A stretch of 64,000 nucleotides of DNA from JAIOZK01 sp964468645 (GCA_964468645.1 CAYXUU010000006.1:62001-126000), one strand, 5' to 3'; positions 53,195 to 62,448 are shown, counted from the stretch's first letter. Translations and numbers: made by a program. Notes: generated from the sequence alone by a model not told the origin.

Positions 53195-53215
53195 CAACAT
53201 TTAAAACATAAAATA

Positions 53216-53500
53216 ATGAGAGAAATAATAGTTTTAATCCCCGACATTGAACCCGAACAAAATGTAGAAATCGAGGTTCGTATTAATGGACGTAAAAGAA
53301 CCCTGCAATATCGTGTCGAGCTCCTCGACTGGGAAGGTGAAAATGAAGTGCCTACCAATGATAAAGTGACAATTCTGCGGCATAAGATTGCTAAATATGA
53401 TAAGGATTGGGAATTGATGGAAATTGGCGCACCTGATGCCAACGAAAATATTCCCCTAATGTTCAGACGAAAAACCAAAGTTGAAGCTAAAAATATATGA
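53216..53500 (+). CDS. small hypothetical protein in the efflux cluster
   Basis: A 94-residue protein with no signal peptide or membrane segment. It begins with a hydrophobic strand (REIIVLIPDIE), then shows alternating charged beta-strand patterns. It looks like a small all-beta fold. Its last bases overlap the start of the next gene (ATGA), showing translational coupling. I do not recognise the family. Co-location suggests a role tied to the transporter or its cargo. Confidence 0.72.
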   Translation: MREIIVLIPDIEPEQNVEIEVRINGRKRTLQYRVELLDWEGENEVPTNDKVTILRHKIAKYDKDWELMEIGAPDANENIPLMFRRKTKVEAKNI

Positions 53501-53970
53501 TTATGAAAAAACTGACACTGATTTTATTACTGGCATTTGTGGGCACCATTGTATTTGCCCAGCAAGATTCCGACAAAAAGGAGATTATTAAAGTTATCCA
53601 GTCGGCATATGTTGACGGATTACAAAACCAGGGAGAAATAGAAGATATTGAAAAAGGATTTCACCCCGGTTTTAATTTACTTGTATTCAGGGATGATATG
53701 GTTAGTGAATTCCCGATCTATAACTGGGTAGAAGTGACCAAACGCCGTAAAGCCGATAATCCGGATGGCATAGCAGAAGATCAGCAGACGACCTGTGAAT
53801 ATGAAATGATAGATATAACAGGTACCGCTGCGATTGCCAAAATTAACCTTTACAAGGCAGGAATGCATATTTATACCGATTATCTGTCATTATATAAATT
53901 TAAAGACGGGTGGAAAATCGTAGGTAAAATTTATTACCAGATACCACCTCCGCCACCCGAAGGCGAATAA
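53497..53970 (+). CDS. secreted NTF2-like (lumazine-binding-like) protein 1
   Basis: Small exported protein of 157 residues with a signal peptide (ending near VFAQ) and a single NTF2-like domain of the putative lumazine-binding/DUF4440 type: IIKVIQSAYVDGLQ, then FHPGFNLLVF and a C-terminal YLSLYKFKDGWKIVGKIYY. Two in-frame ATG codons (53497 and 53503) are possible. The first overlaps the upstream stop codon as ATGA. A related protein (59975-60436) closes the third permease unit, so NTF2-like partners accompany the permeases twice. Role unknown. It may bind a small hydrophobic ligand in the periplasm. Confidence 0.8.
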   Translation: MIMKKLTLILLLAFVGTIVFAQQDSDKKEIIKVIQSAYVDGLQNQGEIEDIEKGFHPGFNLLVFRDDMVSEFPIYNWVEVTKRRKADNPDGIAEDQQTTCEYEMIDITGTAAIAKINLYKAGMHIYTDYLSLYKFKDGWKIVGKIYYQIPPPPPEGE

Positions 53971-54028
53971 ATATGTAACATTAAAGAATATAAAACGTCA
54001 AATAATTATTAACTAAAAACAAAAAATC

Positions 54029-54715
54029 GTGATTAGAACAGTTAATCTAACAAAAGTCTTCAGAACTGATGAAGTCGAAACAACTGCTTTAAATGAAGTT
54101 TCTTTTACCGTAAAAGAGGGCGAATATGTGGCCGTAATGGGGCCCTCAGGATGTGGGAAATCCACATTATTGAATATTCTTGGACTACTTGATAATCCTT
54201 CAGGAGGGGAATATTTTTTCCTGGAAACTGAAGTAGCCAGATTTTCAGAAAAACAAAGGGCTAAAATGAGAAAAAATAATATTGGCTTTGTTTTTCAAAA
54301 TTTTAACCTGATTGATGAACTCAATGTATTTGAGAATGTAGAATTACCACTGATTTATCTGGGATGGTCGGCCAAAGAACGCAAGCAGAGAGTTGATGAG
54401 GTATTGGAAAAAATGCAGATCATTCATCGTAAAAAACATTTCCCTTTACAGCTGTCTGGTGGTCAGCAGCAGAGAGTGGCAGTTGCCAGGGCAGTGGTTG
54501 CGAAACCCAAACTGATCCTTGCTGATGAGCCGACAGGTAACCTTGATTCTGCACATGGTGAAGAGGTGATGAACCTGCTAACCGAACTTAATAACAATGG
54601 CACAACCATCGTAATGGTTACGCACTCACAACGTGATGCAGAATACAGCAAACGCATTGTCAGGTTGTTCGATGGACAGATCGTCACGGAAAACATAAAA
54701 GAAAATATCCTTTAA
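54029..54715 (+). CDS. ABC transporter ATP-binding protein, MacB/LolD type
   Basis: ATPase subunit of 228 residues. Walker A is GPSGCGKSTLL (about 38-48), the Q-loop lies in FVFQNFNLIDEL, the signature is LSGGQQQRVAVARA, Walker B with catalytic glutamate is LILADEPTGNLDS, and the switch histidine is in VMVTHSQRD. The start is GTG at 54029. It is the only ATPase in the cluster, so it presumably energises all three permeases (50744, 54817 and 57524). Its class drives mechanotransmission-type efflux or lipoprotein extraction rather than import. Confidence 0.94.
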   Translation: MIRTVNLTKVFRTDEVETTALNEVSFTVKEGEYVAVMGPSGCGKSTLLNILGLLDNPSGGEYFFLETEVARFSEKQRAKMRKNNIGFVFQNFNLIDELNVFENVELPLIYLGWSAKERKQRVDEVLEKMQIIHRKKHFPLQLSGGQQQRVAVARAVVAKPKLILADEPTGNLDSAHGEEVMNLLTELNNNGTTIVMVTHSQRDAEYSKRIVRLFDGQIVTENIKENIL

Positions 54716-54816
54716 GAAATTAACGGATAGTAGGTTCACTTACTTCAACATGCATTTTGCATGTGTGGAGGTGTGTATAAAGATGTATTTTTTTAACCCA
54801 AAAACATCATGCAATT

Positions 54817-57255
54817 ATGTTTAGAAATTATCTAAAAAGTGCTTTCAGGAATATTACAAGAAATAAGTTTTACACTTTTTTAAATATTCTTGGATTAACT
54901 GTAGGATTGGTCGCTTTCATCTTCCTGTTCCTGTTCATCAAGGATGAATTATCGTTTGATAAATATCATGGGAATGCATCCAGGATACACAGGCTTGAAT
55001 CGGATTTTACCATTGCAGGGAAAAATGAAAGGTTTGCGATTGTTCCTATTCCCATGGCACATGCTTTAAAGCTGGAATACCCGGAGGTGGAGAATTTTGT
55101 GAGGCTGTTTAATCCGGGGAATACCCTCTTCAGATATAACGATCTTGAGTATTATGAAGATGATATTTATTTTGCCGATTCAACTATTTTCCAGGTATTT
55201 ACACACAGGATGATTGATGGTGATCCGGATAGATGCCTGGTTGAGCCCAAATCGATGGTGCTGACCGAATCAATGGCCAGAAAGTATTTTGATGATGATG
55301 ACCCGATTGGTAAAATGCTTGAGTCGGGAGAAGGAAGGAGCTATGTCATCACAGGGATTGTAGAAGACGTACCAAAAAACTCCCATTTACGGTTCGATGC
55401 TCTTTGTTCGGTAACTACGTTTGTTGAGCAGGCAGGTGAAGAAGCCTTTAACAGTGTTGAACCCGGAAGGTTCTGGAATATTGGAGTCTTCAGTTACATT
55501 ATGTTAAACGAGAATGCTTCAATGGATAGCATTCATGCCAAGTTCCCACAGTTTTATGATAAATACATGAGACCTATCGGTGATGCCATTAACGCAAGTT
55601 TCGACCTGATGTCAACACCTATGTCCGAAGTCCATTTCTCTGAATTTCTCTCTTCGGATCTGCCCAAAGGAAGCATGTCATATGTTTATATCTTTTCAGC
55701 AGTGGCGGTATTTATCCTGCTCATTGCTGCAATTAATTATATGAATATGGCAACAGCCAGGTCAGCCAGGAGGTCACGTGAGGTCGGTATCAGAAAAGTT
55801 GCCGGTGCTTTCAAAGGACAATTGATCAGGCAGTTTCTCAGCGAATCTTTGCTATTATCGATCATCGCCCTGATTTTATCAGTTTTTGTAGTTTATCTTC
55901 TGATGCCTGATTTTAATAATCTGGCTGATAAGGAAATTACATTCGATTTTTTCACCGATCCTGTATTGTTAATAGTAGTTGTACTCGCAGCATTGATCAT
56001 TGGAATCATATCGGGAAGTTATCCGTCGTTTTATCTTTCTTCATTTCAACCTGTCACAGTAATTAAGGGCACGATGGGTCAAGCTCCGGGAAGAGGAAGT
56101 CTTTTAAGAAAGATCCTGGTAACATTTCAGTTTCTTATAGCCATTTCAATGATAATTGCAACCATTGTAGTTACAGATCAATTATCATTTCTGAGAAACA
56201 AAGATCTTGGTTTTGAAAAAGAAAATATGATGATACTTGAACTCCAGGACACCGCCTTCAGAAGGAAAGCCGATGTGTTTAAGGAAGAATTAATGCAAAA
56301 TCCAAATATTACCGGGGTAACAAATTCTATCGGGGTTCCCGGGCAGAATACATGGATACAGGTGGTAAGAGTGGAGACAGACACTGCGATGATTGAAGAA
56401 TCAATCCTGATCACTGCCTGCGATTTTGATTATGCAAAAACTTATGGCCTTGAGTTTGTTGAAGGAAGGGATTTCGATGAATCAATGGGAACGGATGATG
56501 AGGAAGCGATAATAGTAAATGAAACAGCTGTAAAGGTATATGGTTGGGGTGATAATCCACTTGGCAAAAAAGTTCAAAGGGGATTTAACCTCGAAGGCGA
56601 TGAAGGGAGGATGTTGAAGGTAATTGGCGTGATCAAGGATTATCATTTTAAATCACTGCATAATGCTGTGCAACCACAGATGCTTTTACCGGTTGATTTT
56701 CCCAAATATCATTTATCTGTAAAAACAACAGGCGAAAATATTGGGGAAACCATCGGATTTATTGAAGATAAATGGAATGAATTTGGGGCAAAACGAACTT
56801 TTGATTACCGATTTCTTGAGGAAACCTGGGATGAGATGTATGATGCTGAGAAGAAATTAGGGATAATTTTCAGGATAGCTACCTTACTAACCATTTTTAT
56901 TGCTTTGCTTGGATTACTTGGTCTGTCTTCATTTGTTGCCGAACAAAAGACAAAAGAGATAGGAATAAGAAAAGTTGTTGGTGCTTCGGTCGCCAATATC
57001 CTGGGAGTATTGAGCAGGGAGTTTTTTATTTTAATTGCCATAGCCTTCGTCATTTCACTGCCGGTAGCCTGGTGGCAACTGGCTGAGTGGCTCGACAGGA
57101 GCTTTATATATCATATAGAGATAGATTGGATTTTTATTGTAACCATGAGTTTGCTGGCAGGATTCATTGCTCTTGCTGTAGGTTTGCTAACCATGAGTTA
57201 TTTTACGATAAAAGCAGCCACTAATAATCCGGTGAATGCTATAACGTACGAATGA
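54817..57255 (+). CDS. MacB/FtsX-type ABC transporter permease 2
   Basis: Permease of 812 residues with the same duplicated MacB layout as its neighbours. It opens with FRNITRNKFYTFLNILGLTVGL and has ATPase-docking segments RSREVGIRKVAGAF near 325 and KTKEIGIRKVVGAS near 712. The 101-bp leader contains a perfect 7-bp hairpin ACATGCA-TTT-TGCATGT at 54748-54764, possibly a control element. The gene ends with a strong rho-independent terminator (57290-57323), so it closes the first transcription unit. Overall divergence from permease 1 suggests distinct cargo or a heterodimer. Confidence 0.9.
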   Translation: MFRNYLKSAFRNITRNKFYTFLNILGLTVGLVAFIFLFLFIKDELSFDKYHGNASRIHRLESDFTIAGKNERFAIVPIPMAHALKLEYPEVENFVRLFNPGNTLFRYNDLEYYEDDIYFADSTIFQVFTHRMIDGDPDRCLVEPKSMVLTESMARKYFDDDDPIGKMLESGEGRSYVITGIVEDVPKNSHLRFDALCSVTTFVEQAGEEAFNSVEPGRFWNIGVFSYIMLNENASMDSIHAKFPQFYDKYMRPIGDAINASFDLMSTPMSEVHFSEFLSSDLPKGSMSYVYIFSAVAVFILLIAAINYMNMATARSARRSREVGIRKVAGAFKGQLIRQFLSESLLLSIIALILSVFVVYLLMPDFNNLADKEITFDFFTDPVLLIVVVLAALIIGIISGSYPSFYLSSFQPVTVIKGTMGQAPGRGSLLRKILVTFQFLIAISMIIATIVVTDQLSFLRNKDLGFEKENMMILELQDTAFRRKADVFKEELMQNPNITGVTNSIGVPGQNTWIQVVRVETDTAMIEESILITACDFDYAKTYGLEFVEGRDFDESMGTDDEEAIIVNETAVKVYGWGDNPLGKKVQRGFNLEGDEGRMLKVIGVIKDYHFKSLHNAVQPQMLLPVDFPKYHLSVKTTGENIGETIGFIEDKWNEFGAKRTFDYRFLEETWDEMYDAEKKLGIIFRIATLLTIFIALLGLLGLSSFVAEQKTKEIGIRKVVGASVANILGVLSREFFILIAIAFVISLPVAWWQLAEWLDRSFIYHIEIDWIFIVTMSLLAGFIALAVGLLTMSYFTIKAATNNPVNAITYE

Positions 57256-57289
57256 TACACGATTTCGTGCAATCATTGTTTTTGGGTTG

Positions 57290-57323
57290 GAGGCTGTCCT
57301 GAAATTGGACAGCCTCTTTTTTT
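57290..57323 (+). terminator. rho-independent terminator after permease 2
   Basis: GAGGCTGTCC (57290-57299), a 7-nt loop and GGACAGCCTC (57307-57316) form a perfect 10-bp stem, followed by seven T residues. Confidence 0.9.
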
Positions 57324-57381
57324 AAATCAAATCTGAAATTAGCATGTAATTATTCTCTTTTTGCATCCAGATCATAGGTTA

Positions 57382-57437
57382 ATTGTTCGCAAAAGGACAT
57401 ATAAGTTTGAAAGCGGACACTATCATCCGGACAGTAT
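57382..57437. promoter_or_regulatory. candidate regulator sites upstream of permease 3
   Basis: ATTGTTCGCA (57382-57391) repeats the core of the operator-like sequence at 49306-49315. It is followed by two direct copies of CGGACA-S-TAT at 57414-57423 and 57428-57437, spaced 14 bp apart. They lie about 50-100 bp upstream of a sigma-54-like -24 element, the usual distance for an NtrC-family activator. Confidence 0.42.
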
Positions 57438-57483
57438 TGTCACACATCTCACTAAAACACTGAAATATAACAAATTGTCTATA

Positions 57484-57499
57484 TTGGCACAATACATGA
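57484..57499 (+). promoter_or_regulatory. sigma-54-like promoter of permease 3
   Basis: TTGGCAC (57484-57490) is a perfect -24 element. At the correct spacing the -12 element reads ATGA instead of TTGC, so only two of four bases match. A start near 57510 would leave a short leader with AAGG before the ATG at 57524. Confidence 0.4.
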
Positions 57500-57523
57500 A
57501 GAGTGTAATTAAACGAAGGTTAA

Positions 57524-59950
57524 ATGATACATAGTTACCTTAAAACTGCAATACGGAATATATTTAAGCATAAGATTTATTCGCTGATAAATATTCTGGG
57601 CTTGGCAATCGGTCTTGCAGCCTGCATCCTTATATTGTTGTTTGTTGTTAATGAGTTCAGTTTTGACCGATTCCATGATAATTACAAACGAATTTACCGG
57701 ATAGCTGTAGATGGACGGATGTCGGGCGATTATTTTAATGTTGCCGTAACGCCAATTCCCATGGGCCCGGCAGTGGTTAACGATTTTCCAGAAATTGAAA
57801 ATGCTGTTCGATTCCAGGAAGTACAGGGTGATATCTTCATATCATATGATGAAAAGAAATTTTATGAGAACGGATTGTTATTTACCGACTCAACGATTTT
57901 TGAGGTATTTACCTTTGATCTTGTTCTTGGTGATAAAGAAACCTTACTTGACGAACCTTTTTCGCTGGTAATTAACGAGTCGCTGGCTAAAAAATACTTC
58001 AATAATGAAAATCCATTAGGTAAGGTAATCCGATATAACAACACTTATAATTTCAAAATAACAGGTGTAATAAAAGATATCCCGGAGAATTCACACATTA
58101 AGTTTGAATTGCTGGCATCATGGGAATCAATTAAAGAAATGCAGGGAGACGATTACAGGGAAGGTTGGAGCTCGTTATCTATTCATACCTACATCCTGAT
58201 AAACGGACAAGCTGATATCCAGGAACTCGACGATAAACTGGATCTCTATATTATGGGGCATTTTGCGGAAAATGCTGGTATTACAGTTGAAGAGATCAAA
58301 GAGTATAACATCGAATTCATACCATATCTGCAACCGCTAAAAGATATACACCTTCATTCTAACCTTATGGCAGAATTATCACCCAACAGTGATATATCCA
58401 ATGTCTATCTTTTTGGCGCCATTGCTCTGTTTATCATCCTTATTGCCTGTATAAATTTCATGAATTTATCCACTGCAAGATCAACAAAAAGAGCCAGGGA
58501 AGTAGGGATCAGAAAAGTCCATGGCGCTGTGAGAAAAGAATTGATCCGACAATTCCTTGGAGAATCCATCCTGATGAGCTTGATTGCTTTGTTTATTGCT
58601 GGAGCACTTGTTGAACTTGTTATGCCGGTTTATAATTCACTTATTGGTCAACCTTTGGAAATGGGTATGTTTGATAGTTGGATATTGATAATATCCTATA
58701 TCGTATTTGCCATTATTATTGGAATAATTGCAGGCAGTTATCCCGCGTTTTTCCTTTCATCTTTTCGTCCTATAAAGGTAATAAAGGGCGATCTAACAGG
58801 AGGTTCAAAGAAATCAGCGTTGAGAAATACACTCGTGGTTTTTCAGTTTGCGATATCCATATTTCTATTAATAGGAACCGGTATTATCTATGGACAGCTG
58901 AAATATGTTAAAGCTAAAAAACTGGGCTTTGATAAGGAACAGGTCTTGGTAATTCCTCTTCGCAGCGAAGCATTACAGGAAAAATATGAAGTATTTAAAA
59001 ATGAATTCAGGTCAATTCCCGGGGTGATTAGTATCGCAGCTTCTAGCACAATTCCCGGACAGGGCATGGATGGAACAGCTATTTTTCCCGAAGGACAGCC
59101 AGAGACTGAACCATGGTTGATTTTCTATATGTCAGCCGATTATGATTATCCTGAAACCATGGGTATGAAGATGAAATATGGCAGGGATTTCTCAAAAGAT
59201 TTTATTACCGATTCAAGTGCGCTTATAATCAATGAAACACTGGTTAATAAACTTGGTTGGGGAGAAGCGGCAATCGGAAAGAAGTTCACACCCGGCGATC
59301 CGAATAATGAAAATAAATTCCACGTCATTGGTGTTGTCGAAGATTTTCATTTCGAATCATTGTACGATAAAATTGAACCAATGGTGATTTCCCTTAATCA
59401 GGACAGATACACTATACTGAATCTTAAGATTGATCCAGCTAATATGTACAAAACTGTTTCATTGATTGAGGATAGATGGAACAATATCGATGCCAATTTC
59501 CCTTTCGATTATATGTTTATCAACCAGACATTTGATGATCTTTACAGATCGGAAGAGCGCACCGGGAAATTGTTTATCTATTTTTCTGTCATTGCAATAT
59601 TCATTGCCTGCCTTGGATTATTTGGCCTCTCCTCTTTTACTGCTGAGCAAAGAACTAAAGAAATAGGGATCAGAAAAACAATGGGTGCCTCTGTTGGCAG
59701 TGTAGTTCTTATGTTGTCAAGGCAATATACACGATGGGTCCTGGTAGCAAATATACTTGCCTGGCCTGTAGCTTTTTATTTTCTTTCTAAATGGCTTGAA
59801 AACTTTGCCTATAGAATTGAGGTGCTTGGTAAATGGTGGATTTTCCCCCTCGCTGCCATTATTTCCCTTTTTATCGCGATACTTACTGTATTATACCAGT
59901 CGATAAAAGCTGCCAGTTCGAATCCTGTGAATTCCCTTAAATATGAATAA
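57524..59950 (+). CDS. MacB/FtsX-type ABC transporter permease 3
   Basis: Permease of 808 residues, closest in its N-terminus to permease 1 (KHKIYSLINILGLAIGLAA). ATPase-docking segments are RAREVGIRKVHGAV near 328 and RTKEIGIRKTMGAS near 709. It belongs to a second transcription unit, separated from permease 2 by a terminator and 268 bp carrying a possible sigma-54 promoter and regulator sites. It is followed after 24 bp by an NTF2-like protein gene. It has no dedicated ATPase gene and would share the one at 54029-54715. Confidence 0.9.
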   Translation: MIHSYLKTAIRNIFKHKIYSLINILGLAIGLAACILILLFVVNEFSFDRFHDNYKRIYRIAVDGRMSGDYFNVAVTPIPMGPAVVNDFPEIENAVRFQEVQGDIFISYDEKKFYENGLLFTDSTIFEVFTFDLVLGDKETLLDEPFSLVINESLAKKYFNNENPLGKVIRYNNTYNFKITGVIKDIPENSHIKFELLASWESIKEMQGDDYREGWSSLSIHTYILINGQADIQELDDKLDLYIMGHFAENAGITVEEIKEYNIEFIPYLQPLKDIHLHSNLMAELSPNSDISNVYLFGAIALFIILIACINFMNLSTARSTKRAREVGIRKVHGAVRKELIRQFLGESILMSLIALFIAGALVELVMPVYNSLIGQPLEMGMFDSWILIISYIVFAIIIGIIAGSYPAFFLSSFRPIKVIKGDLTGGSKKSALRNTLVVFQFAISIFLLIGTGIIYGQLKYVKAKKLGFDKEQVLVIPLRSEALQEKYEVFKNEFRSIPGVISIAASSTIPGQGMDGTAIFPEGQPETEPWLIFYMSADYDYPETMGMKMKYGRDFSKDFITDSSALIINETLVNKLGWGEAAIGKKFTPGDPNNENKFHVIGVVEDFHFESLYDKIEPMVISLNQDRYTILNLKIDPANMYKTVSLIEDRWNNIDANFPFDYMFINQTFDDLYRSEERTGKLFIYFSVIAIFIACLGLFGLSSFTAEQRTKEIGIRKTMGASVGSVVLMLSRQYTRWVLVANILAWPVAFYFLSKWLENFAYRIEVLGKWWIFPLAAIISLFIAILTVLYQSIKAASSNPVNSLKYE

Positions 59951-59974
59951 ACTGTTTAACAAAAAAATATAGTT

Positions 59975-60436
59975 ATGAAAAAATTAAGTGTAATAATTAT
60001 TCTATTAATGATTGGAATCAGTTTTCAATCAATATCACAAACCGCGGCTGATTCGGCTGCGATCAAAGAAGCCGTATTGGGTTATATTGGGGGTTTTTAT
60101 ACTGGTGATGGAGAAAGGATGGAAAAAGCCTTGTATCACGATCTGGCCAAAAGGGCAATATTTCCGTCTCAGCAAGGCAGGGATTTTGTTGATGATATGA
60201 CAGCCCTGGGGCTGATTCAATATTCAAGGGAAAAGGGAGATGATACTCCTGAGCATGGTGAATTACAATGTGATATTGAGATACTGGATATTTATGGTAA
60301 TGTTGCTTTAGCAAAGTCATATACCGTTTATCATCCGTATCCTTTTATGGATTATATGCAAATTGGTAAGATTAACGGAGAATGGAAAATTGTGAATGTA
60401 CTGTGGGCAATAGACCGGTCGAAACAGGAGGAATAA
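59975..60436 (+). CDS. secreted NTF2-like (lumazine-binding-like) protein 2
   Basis: Exported protein of 153 residues with a signal peptide (MKKLSVIIILLMIGISFQSISQ) and one NTF2-like domain: IKEAVLGYIGGFYTGD, EILDIYGNVALAKSY and a final INGEWKIVNVLWAID. It is a paralogue of the 53497-53970 product and again directly follows the transporter genes. Its stop codon overlaps the start of the TfoX-like gene (TAATG), showing coupled translation. Confidence 0.82.
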   Translation: MKKLSVIIILLMIGISFQSISQTAADSAAIKEAVLGYIGGFYTGDGERMEKALYHDLAKRAIFPSQQGRDFVDDMTALGLIQYSREKGDDTPEHGELQCDIEILDIYGNVALAKSYTVYHPYPFMDYMQIGKINGEWKIVNVLWAIDRSKQEE

Positions 60437-60690
60437 TGGTATTGTCAGAGATGCCGAACATTGGTTCGGAATTGGAAAAGAAACTAAGAAAAGCAAATAT
60501 ATCTTCACCGGAAGATTTGCAGATTTTTGGAAGTAAAGGGGCATTCCTGCGTCTGAAAACCATCTATCCGGAGGAGGCCTGTATAAATATGCTATATGCC
60601 CTCGAAGGTGCTATTCAGGGAATCAGATGGCATCATCTTGAGCGTGATACTAAAGAAGACCTTTTGGAATACTATAATAGATTAAAATAA
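60436..60690 (+). CDS. TfoX C-terminal domain protein
   Basis: Small protein of 84 residues that is all TfoX_C domain: SEMPNIGSELEKKLRKANI, then LQIFGSKGAFLRLKTIYPEEAC and LEGAIQGIRWHHLERD. The fold is a helix-hairpin-helix-like bundle related to the competence regulator TfoX/Sxy, but the N-terminal regulatory half is absent. I place the start at 60436: it has a strong Shine-Dalgarno AGGAGG 5 bp upstream, rare in this phylum, and overlaps the previous stop codon. An upstream in-frame ATG at 60382 lies inside the preceding gene. Role unknown. Confidence 0.85.
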   Translation: MVLSEMPNIGSELEKKLRKANISSPEDLQIFGSKGAFLRLKTIYPEEACINMLYALEGAIQGIRWHHLERDTKEDLLEYYNRLK

Positions 60691-60730
60691 ATTTTTCCAT
60701 GTACGAATCCCGTACTTTTTTGGTCTGGTA

Positions 60731-60759
60731 GCGGAATGGTTCAGCCATTCCGCTTTTTT
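60731..60759 (+). terminator. terminator overlapping the end of lnt
   Basis: GCGGAATGG (60731-60739) and CCATTCCGC (60745-60753) form a perfect 9-bp stem with a 5-nt loop followed by six T residues. It ends the plus-strand efflux unit. Its right arm and T-run also encode the last codons of the convergent lnt gene. Confidence 0.85.
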
Positions 60760-62360
60760 ATTCTTTTTGCAGAGAGTTTAAGTGAGATAGCAATAAGAAT
60801 TAATAACACTGCAACAAAGGCTGAAATCCGGGCCAGGTAATCACCGGATTTTACATAGAATGTCTTTTCCCAGTTTGCATTGATCGTAGCTTTTATTACT
60901 GCAGGTTCCCAGTATCCTGTTGATTGAATTATATCGCCACGCTGGTTGATAAATCCTGATATTCCCGTATTTGCTGAGCGTGCAATACTGCGCCGGGTTT
61001 CAATGGCCCTTAGCCTGGAAAAGGTGAAATGCTGTCTGTGTCCGGGGGTGTTTCCCCACCAACCATCATTGGTTACCACGAAGATGAGGTTAGCCCCGTT
61101 CCTTGCAAATTCTGCTGTCCATTCACCATAAGCAGATTCATAACAGATGATAGCAGCAACCTTCAATGAATCATAAATGGTGTTGAACACTTTCCTGTCG
61201 GCATCGGTACCCAGTGTACCTATGGTGCCACCAAGGTCAATGGCAAGTTTCTCAACAAATTTGAAATATTTTGTAAAAGGCATGCTTTCAACCCCGGGTG
61301 TAAGTTTCGATTTATGATACCATTTGGTGATATCTGCGGTGTCGAGGATAAATACCGTATTATAGGCATCATAATAACCCTCATGTCTGCTGAATTTCCT
61401 GACCGTAGGTGTCAATTCCTCGCCTTCATGATACTCTTTAAAAGTAGATGCCCCGATGATAATTGTAAGATAAGGATAACCATCAATGAAGCTTTTCAGA
61501 TGATTGAGACTTCCTGAATATTCCAGCCTGCGTTCCCATATATCCTCCTGTATTGCCGATTCCGGGCTTACAATGAATTGGGTGGTGCTGTCAATTTTAC
61601 TGATGGCCAGATCAAGATTTCTGTCGATCACTTCTGCTGGGGGAACCGTATATTGCTCGGTGTAGGGATCAAAGTTAGGTTGAACAACAACAACATTTAC
61701 CGGGTGCACCATTTCTTCGTAATTGTTATACATTTTAAATGAAAAGATCAGAGGCAGGAAGAGCATTAATATAATCAGTACTGATTTTCCAATCAGAATT
61801 TTTTTTCTTTTTGTATTAACAATCGACACTATAAGTTTATAGATCAGAATATTGATTATGAGGATCCATAAAGTGCCTCCGAAAATGCCTGTATATTCGT
61901 ACCATTGTACCCATTTTGGATATGAGGCAAATCCATTACCCAGGCCGAGCCATGGCCAGTTGAGCACCCAGTTATGTACAAGATATTCATAACTGGTCCA
62001 GAGAAAGATCAGTGAAAAATAACTGTGGGGGCTGTAAATGTTCTTCTTTACCCAGTGATAAACCTGGAATACAAGGGCCATCAAAAAGGAGTTAAAAAGG
62101 ATGGCTGCAACCCCTCCAAAAATTGTTGAATTCCAGATCCAGTATATTGTTAAAAGGTTCCAGGTAAAGAAAGCAATGAAGGTATATGTGAAAATACTGA
62201 AGCGGTGAAATTTGTCGCGGTTATTACTGATATACTCCTCAATGAACAACAGGGGTATGACAGCGATGAAAAGTATTCCCGGAAACCCATTGGCTGGCCA
62301 GGAAATACTGAAGAGTAAACCTGAAAGAAAGGATAATAAAATCAGTTTATATTTTTTCAT
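60741..62360 (-). CDS. lnt: apolipoprotein N-acyltransferase
   Basis: Inner-membrane enzyme of 539 residues that adds the third acyl chain to lipoproteins. Several transmembrane helices occupy about 1-215. The nitrilase-type catalytic domain follows at about 225-500. The catalytic triad can be placed as a glutamate in VSPESAIQED, a lysine in WYHKSKLTPGVESMPF and the cysteine in AAIICYESAYGE. A final helix (about 510-530) and a basic tail end the protein. A -7 element lies at 62380-62387. Several lipoproteins in this window (M16 and M28 proteins) would be substrates. Confidence 0.94.
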   Translation of the reverse strand: MKKYKLILLSFLSGLLFSISWPANGFPGILFIAVIPLLFIEEYISNNRDKFHRFSIFTYTFIAFFTWNLLTIYWIWNSTIFGGVAAILFNSFLMALVFQVYHWVKKNIYSPHSYFSLIFLWTSYEYLVHNWVLNWPWLGLGNGFASYPKWVQWYEYTGIFGGTLWILIINILIYKLIVSIVNTKRKKILIGKSVLIILMLFLPLIFSFKMYNNYEEMVHPVNVVVVQPNFDPYTEQYTVPPAEVIDRNLDLAISKIDSTTQFIVSPESAIQEDIWERRLEYSGSLNHLKSFIDGYPYLTIIIGASTFKEYHEGEELTPTVRKFSRHEGYYDAYNTVFILDTADITKWYHKSKLTPGVESMPFTKYFKFVEKLAIDLGGTIGTLGTDADRKVFNTIYDSLKVAAIICYESAYGEWTAEFARNGANLIFVVTNDGWWGNTPGHRQHFTFSRLRAIETRRSIARSANTGISGFINQRGDIIQSTGYWEPAVIKATINANWEKTFYVKSGDYLARISAFVAVLLILIAISLKLSAKRIKKRNG

Positions 62361-62379
62361 AAGCGAACTTATATTGACA

Positions 62380-62387
62380 CAAATATA
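62380..62387 (-). promoter_or_regulatory. -7 promoter element of lnt
   Basis: Minus-strand TATATTTG matches TAnnTTTG, with a leader of about 12 nt to the ATG at 62360. The nearest TTG lies 24 bp upstream instead of 19. Confidence 0.47.
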
Positions 62388-62448
62388 TTATTTTATTTCA
62401 CCGTAGGGGTGCAAAGGGGGTAAGGAATAATTTTGCTGGGACCACAAC

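Noticed and set aside
60382..60435. Longer start for the TfoX-like gene
   Set aside because: It lies inside the preceding coding region. The ATG at 60436 has a strong AGGAGG site and a stop-start overlap.
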